24,597 bases of DNA from Candidatus Acetothermia bacterium (GCA_028275205.1 JAPWVB010000006.1:1-24597), one strand, 5' to 3'; positions 6,412 to 13,527 are shown, counted from the stretch's first letter. Translations and numbers: made by a program. The notes: generated from the sequence alone by a model not told the origin.

Positions 6412-7629
6412 ATGGCAGTGAAAGTTCAAAGACCAGGTGCTATGAAAGTGGGCGAGCTGCCCCAGGAGGGGCACTTTGGGGAATTTGGGGGGCAGTTCGT
6501 CCCAGAGATCTTAATCCCGGCGCTCAAAGAGCTGGAGCGGGCTTATCGCGAGATCTCGGTTCGATTCGACTTTCAAAGTGAGCTGAAGGCTTTGCGAGCT
6601 GACTATGGTGGCCGCCCCACCCCGCTCTACTTTGCCAAGCGCCTGACAGAATACGCTGGAGGCGCACGGATCTTCCTCAAGCGCGAAGATTTAGTGCACG
6701 GCGGCGCCCATGCCCTCAACAATGCCCTCGGCCAAGCGCTGCTCGCGCGCGCGATGGGCAAGCAGCGCGTGATCGCAGAGACGGGGTCAGGAGCTCACGG
6801 CGTAGCCGTCGCCATGGCCTGCGCGGTGCTCGGGCTCCATGCGGAGATCTACATGGGGGCGTGCGACATCGAGCGCCAACAGATGAACGTCCAGAGAATG
6901 AAGCTCTTGGGAGCGACGGTGCACCCGGTCACCAGCGGCTCCCAGACGCTCAAAGACGCGATCGACGAGGCCCTGCGCGACTGGGTCACCAACGTGCCCA
7001 CCACATACTATCTCATGGGGTCAGTTGTCGGCCCGCACCCCTATCCCATGATCGTGCGCGACTTTCAAAGGGTCATCGGGGACGAGATCAAGGGCCAGCT
7101 CCTCAGACGAGAGCAGCGCTTGCCCGATCTGTTAGTCGCGTGCATAGGGGGAGGCAGCAATGCCATGGGCACGTTCTTCCCGTTCGTCACCGACGAGAAG
7201 GTACACTTTCTTGGTGTAGAGCCCGCGGGAGCGGCTGCCCTCTGTCATGGTTCTGTCGGGGTGTTCCACGGCGCAAAGACGTTCGTCTTACAAGACGAAC
7301 ACGGCTATATTCACAAGACCAATAGTATCGCTGCGGGGCTTGACTACCCTGCCGTGGGACCTGAGCTTGCCCTCTATAAGAAGCTGGGTCGTGGGGAGTA
7401 CATTGCTGTGAGTGACCGAGAAGCCCTGGAGGGGTTTCGGCTGCTCGCGCGCTTTGAAGGGATTTTGCCAGCACTTGAAGCTGCACATGCCCTCTCTGCT
7501 GGGGTGCAGCGGGCTCAGCGCATGAAGCGCGATCAGATCGTAGTTATTACCCTCTCCGGGCAGGGCGACAAGGATCTTGACACGGTGGTACGCTATGATA
7601 CTCAGCCAGCGTCTGAACAAACGCTTTGA
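6412..7629 (+). CDS. trpB: Tryptophan synthase beta-chain homologue lacking the PLP lysine
   Basis: The 405-residue product aligns along its length with TrpB, which makes tryptophan from indole and serine using PLP. Retained: FGGQFVPE, GGRPTPLY, LKREDL, catalytic-acid Glu123 (Salmonella Glu109), the GGGSN phosphate loop at 246-250, Asp311 in AAGLDYP and Ser382 in TLSGQGDKD. Not retained: family HxGAHK is HGGAHA here, so the residue matching Schiff-base Lys87 is Ala101 (codon GCC, 6712-6714), and conserved Gln114 is Ala128. About eight residues are also missing after VEPAG (near 270-280). The frame is otherwise clean and the gene overlaps trpA, so it is expressed and conserved in form. As built it should not form the internal aldimine; it may be a pseudoenzyme that activates TrpA, or have another activity. 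Family assignment is very secure; catalytic competence is doubtful. Confidence 0.95.
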   Translation: MAVKVQRPGAMKVGELPQEGHFGEFGGQFVPEILIPALKELERAYREISVRFDFQSELKALRADYGGRPTPLYFAKRLTEYAGGARIFLKREDLVHGGAHALNNALGQALLARAMGKQRVIAETGSGAHGVAVAMACAVLGLHAEIYMGACDIERQQMNVQRMKLLGATVHPVTSGSQTLKDAIDEALRDWVTNVPTTYYLMGSVVGPHPYPMIVRDFQRVIGDEIKGQLLRREQRLPDLLVACIGGGSNAMGTFFPFVTDEKVHFLGVEPAGAAALCHGSVGVFHGAKTFVLQDEHGYIHKTNSIAAGLDYPAVGPELALYKKLGRGEYIAVSDREALEGFRLLARFEGILPALEAAHALSAGVQRAQRMKRDQIVVITLSGQGDKDLDTVVRYDTQPASEQTL

Positions 7630-8428
7630 AGAAGTGCAGAGTCGTGGGGAGGTCGCGCTCATCGGGTATATTATGACCGGGGAGCCGCAGCTGGAGCGCA
7701 CGCTCGAGTATATCCGAGCGATGGAAGCTGGCGGGATCGATATGCTTGAGCTGGGCGTCCCCTTCACTGACCCCATAGCTGATGGCCCGATCTTGCAGGC
7801 CGCTCACGCGCGTGCCCTGCGCCAAGGGGTGACCATCCAGACAGCCCTACAGCTTGTGCGTGAGCTGCGCAAAAGCTCGGAGTTGCCTGTTCTTTTGATG
7901 ACATACTATAATCCGGTCTTCAAGCTCGGCGAAGAATCGTTTGCTAGGCGGTGCAGCGAAGCCGGTGTTGATGGGGTCATCATTCTTGATCTGCCTATTG
8001 AGGAAGCTCAATCATGGGTCAACCAAGCGCGCAAGTATGGACTGGCACGAGTCTTTTTCGCCACCCCAGAGACCCCTGCTGAGCGCGTCACTAAGATCTG
8101 TGAATATTCTTCGGGTTTTCTGTATCTCGTCTCGCGCTACGGCACGACAGGGATCTCTGAGACGCTTGCACCCACGGCACGGCCGCTCATCGAGCGAGTC
8201 AAGCCCTTGGTGCCAAGCGATCTGAGGATTGCTGTGGGGTTAGGGCTCTCGACACGCGCTCAGATTGAATCTGTAGTTCAACTGGGTGTGGATGGGGTGA
8301 TCGTGGGCAGTGCCCTGGCCGCGCGGATCGCTGAGGGCATCGCTCCACAAGCGCTCACTGACTATGTCCGAGAACTCAAATTAGGCACACGGCTCTCTCT
8401 CACAGAACCAAGGAGGTCCGAATCATGA
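7595..8428 (+). CDS. trpA: Tryptophan synthase alpha chain
   Basis: TrpA cleaves indole-3-glycerol phosphate to indole and glyceraldehyde-3-phosphate. From the ATG at 7595 the protein has 277 residues, slightly longer than usual because of a C-terminal tail. The TIM-barrel catalytic residues are present: Glu52 in MLELGVPFTDP, Asp63 in ADGP and Tyr177 in FLYLVSRYG, matching Glu49, Asp60 and Tyr175 of the enteric enzyme. I preferred 7595 over an upstream in-frame TTG at 7577 because it gives the normal N-terminus (MILSQRLNKRFEE). The gene overlaps trpB by 35 bp, so the subunits are translationally coupled. Unlike its beta partner it appears fully competent, so free indole could be the product of the pair. 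Confidence 0.95.
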   Translation: MILSQRLNKRFEEVQSRGEVALIGYIMTGEPQLERTLEYIRAMEAGGIDMLELGVPFTDPIADGPILQAAHARALRQGVTIQTALQLVRELRKSSELPVLLMTYYNPVFKLGEESFARRCSEAGVDGVIILDLPIEEAQSWVNQARKYGLARVFFATPETPAERVTKICEYSSGFLYLVSRYGTTGISETLAPTARPLIERVKPLVPSDLRIAVGLGLSTRAQIESVVQLGVDGVIVGSALAARIAEGIAPQALTDYVRELKLGTRLSLTEPRRSES

Positions 8429-8640
8429 GCGAACCGATCATTGAAGCGAAGCAGAACGGCCCTTATCTTGTTCAGGGTCCGCTCAAGCTCATTGATCCTA
8501 GCGGCAAGGAGACGGTGATCGACCGTCCGTGGGTGGCGCTCTGTCGCTGTGGCCAATCAAACAATAAGCCCTTCTGCGATGGGGCGCACAGCAGAGTTGG
8601 GTTCAAGGCCGATGCCGGGAAGTTCTATAAGCCGGCGTAG
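8425..8640 (+). CDS. CDGSH iron-sulfur domain protein (mitoNEET-like)
   Basis: This 71-residue protein carries the CDGSH signature: Cys40, Cys42, Cys51 and His55 in CRCGQSNNKPFCDGAH, which binds a labile 2Fe-2S cluster through three Cys and one His. Such proteins act in electron or cluster transfer or redox sensing. There is one CDGSH motif and no membrane anchor, as in the small soluble bacterial type. A strong ribosome-binding site (AGGAGGT, 8411-8417) sits in the end of trpA and the start overlaps the trpA stop (ATGA), so it is the third gene of the trpBA operon. A direct role in tryptophan synthesis is not known for this family; the coupling is worth noting given the abnormal TrpB. Confidence 0.92.
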   Translation: MSEPIIEAKQNGPYLVQGPLKLIDPSGKETVIDRPWVALCRCGQSNNKPFCDGAHSRVGFKADAGKFYKPA

Positions 8641-8643
8641 GCT

Positions 8644-10596
8644 TTACCCCTGAAACTTCGCAAGCTCTTCGGCGACTTGAGCCCACTCTTCTAAAGCTCG
8701 TTCCAGCTCTTGGCGTTTTTGGCGATAGAACATCGTCAGCTCGCGCAATCTTTGGTGATCTCCGGCGTAGCTGGCGGCTTCCATGTCGTGCTCGATCTGA
8801 GCGATCTCGTGCTCTAACTGTGTGACGGTGCTCATCAGCTCGGCTTCGCGGGCGGCGAGCTTGGCCCGCTGGCGCTCGCGCAACCGTTGCTCCTTCCCCG
8901 GAGAGAGACGCTTGGGCTTCTCTTCGCAAGAGCCACGCTCTTGTTGGGACCTCACCCGTTCCCTCTCCGCAGGCGGAGAGGGAACGGGTGAGGTAGCGGA
9001 GCGCTCTTGGTCGCGTTGAGCACGATAGCGCTCATAATTCCCAGGATAGATTTTGAGCTCGCCTTCGCGGATCTCCCAGATTTGGGTCGCGATCGCCTGG
9101 ATGATCGAGCGATCATGAGAAGCGAGCACGATCGTGCCTTGGTATTCTCTCAGTGCTTCTTGGAGCACTTCGCGGGAGTCTATATCTAAATGATTGGTGG
9201 GCTCGTCGAGCAACAAGAGGTTGCCGCCCAGCCGCGCGAGCTGGGCGAGCGCCAGGCGGCTGCGCTCACCCCCAGAAAGTTGAGAGATCTTTTTAAAGAC
9301 GTCATCTCCTGAGAAGAGAAACTGCCCCAGAAAATCGCGCGCCTCGCTGATGGTGATGTCCTTAGTGGAGATCATGACATCGAGCACAGTCTTGCCAGGA
9401 TCATCGAGCTCCGTCTGGCTTTGTCGGAAGTAGGCGATCTCCACGCCGTGACCGAGCTCGAGGGTTCCTTCCAGCGGTGCCAGTTCCCCTGCAATAGTCT
9501 TCAAGAGGGTACTCTTACCTGCGCCGTTGGGCCCGATGAGAGCCACGCGCTCCCCACGATGCACCGAGAGATTCTTGCAGCGCACGAGAGGCACCCCTGG
9601 GTAGCCAATGACAAGATCTTTGGCGCGCAGCACTCGCTCGCCACTGGGGTTTTTCACGTCCATCCATAAGTGAATCTTCTTGGGGATGATGGGTTTGGGA
9701 ATACGTTCGAGTTTTTCCAGCATTTTCTGGCGCGCTTGGGCTTGGCTGGCGCGGAAGTCCCCACCAGCAATGTTTCTTCGGATGAACTCTTCAGATTTTT
9801 TGATGAACTCTTGCTGCTCTTCATAGAGTTTCCACTGGCGCTCCAAGCGCTCAGCTCTCAAGGCCCGATAGTGCGAGTAATTACCAGGATACTCGTAGAG
9901 CCGCCCCAGCTCCAGCTCCCAGATCTTGTTGACTAATTTGTCGAGAAAGTAGCGATCGTGCGAGACAATGATAAAGGCGCCCTTCCAGTGCGAGAGATAT
10001 TCTTCGAGCCACTCCAGAGCTTCAAGATCCAAGTGATTGGTGGGCTCGTCGAGCAAGAGCACATCAGGCTCCTCGAGGAGTAACTTCGCGAGGGCCGCGC
10101 GCGCCCGTTGGCCTCCACTCAACTGCGCGATGGGCTGATGCTCATCAGAAAACCCCATTCCCACAAGCACTTGGTGGATACGACTGCGATACTCATAGCC
10201 TCCCCCCTGGCGAAACTGTTCTAACAGCTCGTCATAGCGCTGCAGGAGCTCTGCTGAGGGGGGTTCGTGAGAGAGTATCTGCTCAATGTGGTGGACCTCG
10301 CGCTCTTGCTCACGCAATCTCTCAAAGATTGAGAGCATCTCATCGAAGAGCGTGGCAGTGCTCTCTAGCTGCGGCTCTTGGGGGAGATACCCAATGCGCA
10401 CCGAGCGTGCTCGCACGACGCGCCCACCTGTGGGCTCTTGCAGGCCCGCGAGAATTCGCAGCAGTGTGGACTTTCCGCTGCCGTTGAGCCCCACCAACCC
10501 AATACGATCTCCTCGATGCACCCCCACGGAGACCTTCTCGAAGATCACTTCCGCGCCGTAGCGGTGCCAGAGATCTTCTGTAGCTACCAGAGCCAT
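8644..10596 (-). CDS. ABC-F family ATPase (Uup/EttA-like translation factor)
   Basis: The 650-residue protein has two nucleotide-binding domains and no membrane domain. NBD1 has Walker A GLNGSGKS (36-43), signature LSGGQRARA and Walker B LLLDEPTNHLD; NBD2 has GPNGAGKS (355-362), LSGGERSRLAL and LLLDEPTNHLDI. Between them lies the charged linker helix (about 245-300) that enters the ribosomal E site in ABC-F factors. A C-terminal coiled coil (about 570-645) resembles that of Uup, which binds DNA or ribosome. ABC-F proteins relieve stalled or antibiotic-bound ribosomes or act in assembly; which applies here is unclear. Residues about 534-552, between NBD2 and the coiled coil, are encoded by a perfect palindromic repeat inserted in frame. 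The stop is 3 bp from the convergent CDGSH gene. The start lies 9 nt downstream of a strong -10 box. Confidence 0.93.
   Translation of the reverse strand: MALVATEDLWHRYGAEVIFEKVSVGVHRGDRIGLVGLNGSGKSTLLRILAGLQEPTGGRVVRARSVRIGYLPQEPQLESTATLFDEMLSIFERLREQEREVHHIEQILSHEPPSAELLQRYDELLEQFRQGGGYEYRSRIHQVLVGMGFSDEHQPIAQLSGGQRARAALAKLLLEEPDVLLLDEPTNHLDLEALEWLEEYLSHWKGAFIIVSHDRYFLDKLVNKIWELELGRLYEYPGNYSHYRALRAERLERQWKLYEEQQEFIKKSEEFIRRNIAGGDFRASQAQARQKMLEKLERIPKPIIPKKIHLWMDVKNPSGERVLRAKDLVIGYPGVPLVRCKNLSVHRGERVALIGPNGAGKSTLLKTIAGELAPLEGTLELGHGVEIAYFRQSQTELDDPGKTVLDVMISTKDITISEARDFLGQFLFSGDDVFKKISQLSGGERSRLALAQLARLGGNLLLLDEPTNHLDIDSREVLQEALREYQGTIVLASHDRSIIQAIATQIWEIREGELKIYPGNYERYRAQRDQERSATSPVPSPPAERERVRSQQERGSCEEKPKRLSPGKEQRLRERQRAKLAAREAELMSTVTQLEHEIAQIEHDMEAASYAGDHQRLRELTMFYRQKRQELERALEEWAQVAEELAKFQG
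8950..8993. repeat. Perfect 21-bp inverted repeat (2-nt loop) inside the ABC-F gene
   Basis: Bases 8950-8970 are the exact reverse complement of 8973-8993, separated by AG. In the gene it encodes a Ser/Pro/Glu/Arg-rich stretch (TSPVPSPPAERERVRSQ). The frame is kept and the insert falls in the flexible joint between the second ATPase domain and the coiled coil. CTCTCC/GGAGAG-type motifs recur in the csaB and right-edge elements. Confidence 0.9.
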
Positions 10597-10605
10597 AGCA
10601 TTCTC

Positions 10606-10634
10606 ATCATAAACAGTTGGATCTCCCCTGACAA
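10606..10634 (-). promoter_or_regulatory. Promoter of the ABC-F gene
   Basis: On the minus strand, TTGTCA (10634-10629, 5/6) and TATGAT (10611-10606, 5/6) are separated by exactly 17 bp. The -10 ends 9 nt before the ATG, so transcription should begin about 3 nt upstream of it. No Shine-Dalgarno sequence fits. Confidence 0.7.
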
Positions 10635-10720
10635 GGATGACATGCTAAGCCCGCTGAAACTTCTGAGCTGACCCCTAGGTAAGTTATCCGCCCAAATCCA
10701 GCGACAAGAAAGGAGTGGCC

Positions 10721-10951
10721 ATGAACAAGTGGATCTACGTGCAGATGCTGGGCGGACTGGGCTTCGCTATGGTCTGTATCCCGTTAGGGTTGACCGTCTC
10801 CCAGCTCAAGATGTTGTTGGGAGTTGATCCACGCAGTCTGGTCACCCTTCGGTCGGGATGGCAGCCCTTGGCGGAGAACGAATCGCTCTACGAGCACGTC
10901 TCGAACTATGACACGGTCTACATCGCCTCGTATCGTCGGCTGGGGTATTGA
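10721..10951 (+). CDS. Small membrane-anchored protein of unknown function
   Basis: I do not recognise this 76-residue protein. It begins MNKWIYVQMLGGLGFAMVC and has one hydrophobic segment (about residues 5-28) that could be a transmembrane helix or uncleaved signal anchor, then a polar, Tyr-rich domain that would lie outside the membrane (YEHVSNYDTVYIASYRRLGY). The start at 10721 is supported by AAAGGAG 5 bp upstream; an in-frame GTG at 10715 lies within that ribosome-binding site and is rejected. It is a single gene between the divergent ABC-F gene and the convergent recX, with a strong hairpin just past its stop. No clear promoter was found in the 124 bp upstream of the start. Confidence 0.65.
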   Translation: MNKWIYVQMLGGLGFAMVCIPLGLTVSQLKMLLGVDPRSLVTLRSGWQPLAENESLYEHVSNYDTVYIASYRRLGY

Positions 10952-10971
10952 GCCCACTCCCTCTCGCCCAC

Positions 10972-11008
10972 GCGGGAGCTCCTCCTCACTCCCACGAGGG
11001 GCTCCCGC
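10972..11008. terminator. Hairpin between the small membrane gene and recX
   Basis: Arms 10972-10984 and 10996-11008 pair over 13 bp (one G-T) around an 11-nt loop. The hairpin lies downstream of the 10721 gene and covers the last codons of convergent recX. It is GC-rich and lacks a T-tract on either side, so it may be a factor-dependent or 3'-stabilising structure rather than a classical intrinsic terminator. Confidence 0.5.
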
Positions 11009-11471
11009 CCCCTCCCTCAAGTTCGCGCAGCGCCCGCCGGATGAGCCGCTCAGAGAACCCGCGACGCCGTAAAAAGCCAATGAGCCGACGTTGACGAATC
11101 GTCTCATCGAGCGAGCGCATCTGAGAGAGGCGCTCAGCGATGAGCTGCTTGACGAGAGCTTCTTCGTCAAGCTCGATGTGTTCGAGAGCTTTCTGAATTT
11201 CTTCTGGGGCGACCCCCAGCTCTTGCAGTTCCCGCTCGAGCAGCCGGCGGCTTCGGGGGCGGCGCGCCAGACGATCTGCAATCCAGAGCTGGGCAAACTT
11301 CGCGTCATCTAAGATCCCCGCGCGCACTGCTTCTTCTAAGACAGACGTGACGACTGCTTCAGAGAACCCCTTCTGGCGCAGCCGCACGAACGCTTCAGAG
11401 CGACTGCGCGGACGGTAGCGAAAGAGCTTCAGCAGATAGGCGCGGGCGCGCTCCTCTTCGGTCACGATCAA
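10986..11471 (-). CDS. recX: Regulatory protein RecX
   Basis: RecX binds in the groove of the RecA filament and limits its growth and activity. The 161-residue, highly basic and helical product has the repeated three-helix pattern of the family (AYLLKLFRYRPRSRSEAFVRLRQKG, read here in two parts: an RPRS-EAFVRLRQKGF motif and, near the C-terminus, GFLRRRGFSERLIRRAL). It starts at a TTG overlapping the recA stop (TTGA); a GTG two codons downstream at 11465 is an alternative. This overlap implies coupled, low-level translation relative to recA, the usual arrangement. The last residues (GGGGSPSWE) are encoded by the terminator-like hairpin, so the C-terminal tail may be dispensable. Confidence 0.9.
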   Translation of the reverse strand: MIVTEEERARAYLLKLFRYRPRSRSEAFVRLRQKGFSEAVVTSVLEEAVRAGILDDAKFAQLWIADRLARRPRSRRLLERELQELGVAPEEIQKALEHIELDEEALVKQLIAERLSQMRSLDETIRQRRLIGFLRRRGFSERLIRRALRELEGGGGSPSWE

Positions 11472-12496
11472 TCTTGCAGCAGGCTGGGCTGCTTGATCTT
11501 GCTCTTATCGAAGGGCAGGCCCACTTTCTGGCGGATCGTCTGCTCGAGCTGCTCGGCGACCTCCTTGTGTTCGTCCAAGTAGGCCGCGCTGTGAGAGAGC
11601 CCTTGGCCCAATTGCACCGTGCCAAACGAGTACCATGAGCCACTCTTCTTGATGATCCCTAGCTGTTCGCCGAGCTTGATCAGCTCGCGCGAGCGCGCGA
11701 TCCCCTTGCCGTAAATAATATCGAAGCGCGCTTCTTTGAAGGGCGGGGCGAGTTTGTTCTTGACGACGCGCACGAGCGTCTCGCTGCCGATCTTCTCATC
11801 GCCTTCCTCAATAGAGCCGACTCGCTTGATCTCCATGCGCACCGAGGTGTAAAACTTCAGGGCCAGACCGCCGGTCGTGGTGGTCGTGGGCCCCCAGGTC
11901 ATCCCTGAGATCATCTGGCGGATCTGATTGATGAAGATGACAGTTGTCTTGGACTGCGAGATCGCGGCCGCGAGCTTTCTCATGGCTTGGCTCATGAGGC
12001 GCGCTTGCAAGCCTACTTGGGCGTCGCCCATGGCGCCTTCGAGTTCGGCTTCGGGGACGAGCGCGGCCACGGAATCAATGACGATAGCATCGATCGCGCC
12101 GCTGCGCACGAGGTGTTCTGTGATCTCCAGGGCTTGCTCACCGGAGTTGGGTTGGCTCAAGAGAATCTTGTCTAAGTCGACGCCGATGGCGCGCGCGTAG
12201 TGGGGATCGAGGGCATGTTCGGCGTCAATGAACGCGACGGTGCCTCCGAGTTTCTGGGCCTCCGCGATGATATGCAATGCGAGCGTCGTCTTGCCGGAGG
12301 CCTCTGGGCCGAAGATCTCCACGATCCGCCCTCGGGGAACGCCCCCAATGCCCAGGGCGATATCGAGTGAGAGGGACCCTGTGGGAATCGTCTCGAACTC
12401 TAGATGCGGCTGCTCCCCCAGCCACATGATGGCGCCCTCGCCATGCTTCTTCTTGATCTGGGCGAGAACGCTCTCAAGGACCTCGCGCTTGCCCAT
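11468..12496 (-). CDS. recA: Recombinase RecA with unusual loop L2
   Basis: RecA forms helical filaments on single-stranded DNA, performs strand exchange and triggers LexA-type autocleavage. The 342-residue product has Walker A GPEASGKT (63-70), the catalytic-glutamate strand FIDAEHALDP with Glu93, Walker B VIDSVAAL and Gln191 in FINQIR that senses ATP. The DNA-binding loop L2 differs from the family norm: canonical GNPETTTGGN reads WGPTTTTTGGL here, with the near-invariant Glu (Glu207 in E. coli) replaced by Thr, one extra Thr, and the following Asn replaced by Leu. The start has GAGGTGAT one base before the ATG and a -10 box overlapping the same region. The two barrel-like genes lie upstream on the same strand. 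I saw no recognisable LexA box in the 41-bp gap. Confidence 0.97.
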   Translation of the reverse strand: MGKREVLESVLAQIKKKHGEGAIMWLGEQPHLEFETIPTGSLSLDIALGIGGVPRGRIVEIFGPEASGKTTLALHIIAEAQKLGGTVAFIDAEHALDPHYARAIGVDLDKILLSQPNSGEQALEITEHLVRSGAIDAIVIDSVAALVPEAELEGAMGDAQVGLQARLMSQAMRKLAAAISQSKTTVIFINQIRQMISGMTWGPTTTTTGGLALKFYTSVRMEIKRVGSIEEGDEKIGSETLVRVVKNKLAPPFKEARFDIIYGKGIARSRELIKLGEQLGIIKKSGSWYSFGTVQLGQGLSHSAAYLDEHKEVAEQLEQTIRQKVGLPFDKSKIKQPSLLQD

Positions 12497-12505
12497 ATCA
12501 CCTCA

Positions 12506-12534
12506 ATTGTAGGGCGCGCGAGCGCTTTGAGCAA
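12506..12534 (-). promoter_or_regulatory. Candidate recA promoter
   Basis: On the minus strand TTGCTC (12534-12529) and TACAAT (12511-12506, 5/6) are 17 bp apart. The -10 ends 9 nt before the recA ATG, and the GAGGTGAT motif lies in those 9 nt. The transcript would be nearly leaderless unless recA is read from an upstream promoter, in which case GAGGTGAT could act as the ribosome-binding site. Confidence 0.5.
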
Positions 12535-12537
12535 GTC

Positions 12538-13023
12538 TTAGAAATAGAAATGCACTCCCAACCCCGATGTCACGCCCCCACTCGTCCCGCCAAACCCAAA
12601 GACCCCAATCTCCCCATTGAGCGCTATCTGAGGCGTCAGGCGCATCTCTAGCCCTACAACCCCTTGCACCGGAATGTAGAGCATCAATGCTTCTTGCGGA
12701 GGCGCGTAGGTGAAGAAGCTCACCCCTCCTCCCACGTAGAGATCCGCGATCTCTAAATTGATGACCTTCAAGAAGAGCCGCGGGGTGAAGCTCAGAGAGC
12801 TGCCCACCACGAAGAAGTCTCCCTCGATCCCAAAGCGATCCCACAGCCACACGCGCACGCTCATCCCCGAGGCTGGCAGCGCCTGCGGCGGCCTCATGGG
12901 GAACGTCACCTGCATCCCCACGCCAAATCCCCGCTGCGCTGAAAGATCCTCGAAAGCGAGCCCAGCGAGCGCACTCACCGTCACAATACTCAGAGCGATA
13001 CTAACGATCTTGAAGCATCTCAT
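12538..13023 (-). CDS. Exported beta-barrel-like protein, probable outer membrane
   Basis: The 161-residue protein starts with a signal peptide (MRCFKIVSIALSIVTVSALAG; cleavage plausible after LAGLA). The mature part is made of alternating hydrophobic/polar strands with Gly and aromatic residues and ends GLGVHFYF, a C-terminal aromatic strand like the BAM-recognition signal of outer-membrane barrels. It is small, comparable to 8-stranded barrels. It is a diverged paralogue of the gene 12 bp upstream and has a good ribosome-binding site (GGGGGAGGAG). It lies between that paralogue and recA on the same strand. Specific function is not readable; a structural or porin-like envelope role is inference. 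Confidence 0.65.
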   Translation of the reverse strand: MRCFKIVSIALSIVTVSALAGLAFEDLSAQRGFGVGMQVTFPMRPPQALPASGMSVRVWLWDRFGIEGDFFVVGSSLSFTPRLFLKVINLEIADLYVGGGVSFFTYAPPQEALMLYIPVQGVVGLEMRLTPQIALNGEIGVFGFGGTSGGVTSGLGVHFYF

Positions 13024-13035
13024 AGTCTCCTCCCC

Positions 13036-13527
13036 CTAGGGCTGCGCTGGCGGAGTGCGTACAAAGTAATAGTGTATCCCTAAGCTAACGGCTGGGGTGG
13101 CTCCGGCGCCGTCAGGCCCGAAGAAGAACGCCTCGCCAAACTCCAGATTGATCGCCAAGCTCGGCAAGATGCTCAGCTCCATACCACCCTTCAGCGCAAT
13201 GTCCGCCACCCCGCCCACCCAGTAGTCCCCAATGTGCAAGTTCGCCTCGAAGACTGTGTAGAAATCGAAGATGTCCGTGTCCGCGAGCTTCACCAGAACC
13301 TTGCCCGCGGCACAGCCGCTCGTGAAGCCCCCCATCGAGACCACAAACGCGTTCGCTTCCAAAGCGAAATTCTCTATGAGCCAGAAGCGCAGGCTGATCA
13401 CACACGGGGCTTGGAGCCCAATCCCCACCGTGCGATACTGCGAAAGATCTCGTGAGGGCACCTCTTGGGCAGACGCACCCACGACCACCATCCCCATCAC
13501 GACGCAATAGATCAAAAATCGTCGCAT
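13036..13527 (-). CDS. Exported beta-barrel-like protein, paralogue of the next gene
   Basis: From the ATG at 13527 the product has 163 residues: a signal peptide MRRFLIYCVVMGMVVVGASA with cleavage after ASA (residue 20), then amphipathic strands (ISLRFWLIENFALEANAF, LSILPSLAINLEFGEAFFFG) and a terminal aromatic strand SLGIHYYF followed by a short tail. The same strand order is visible in the downstream paralogue. An upstream in-frame start at 13578 was rejected because it falls in the -35 box and would bury the signal peptide. GGGAGAG-type purines precede the ATG. It heads the recA-side minus-strand cluster and supports a diderm envelope. Function beyond envelope location is unknown. Confidence 0.65.
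   Translation of the reverse strand: MRRFLIYCVVMGMVVVGASAQEVPSRDLSQYRTVGIGLQAPCVISLRFWLIENFALEANAFVVSMGGFTSGCAAGKVLVKLADTDIFDFYTVFEANLHIGDYWVGGVADIALKGGMELSILPSLAINLEFGEAFFFGPDGAGATPAVSLGIHYYFVRTPPAQP

Noticed and set aside
7577..7594. Longer TTG start for trpA
   Set aside because: TrpA proteins begin near the ATG at 7595. The extension lies in trpB and adds residues not seen in the family.
12497..12537. LexA operator upstream of recA
   Set aside because: No convincing palindromic SOS box of the E. coli or Bacillus type was found in the short gap. A lineage-specific box cannot be excluded.
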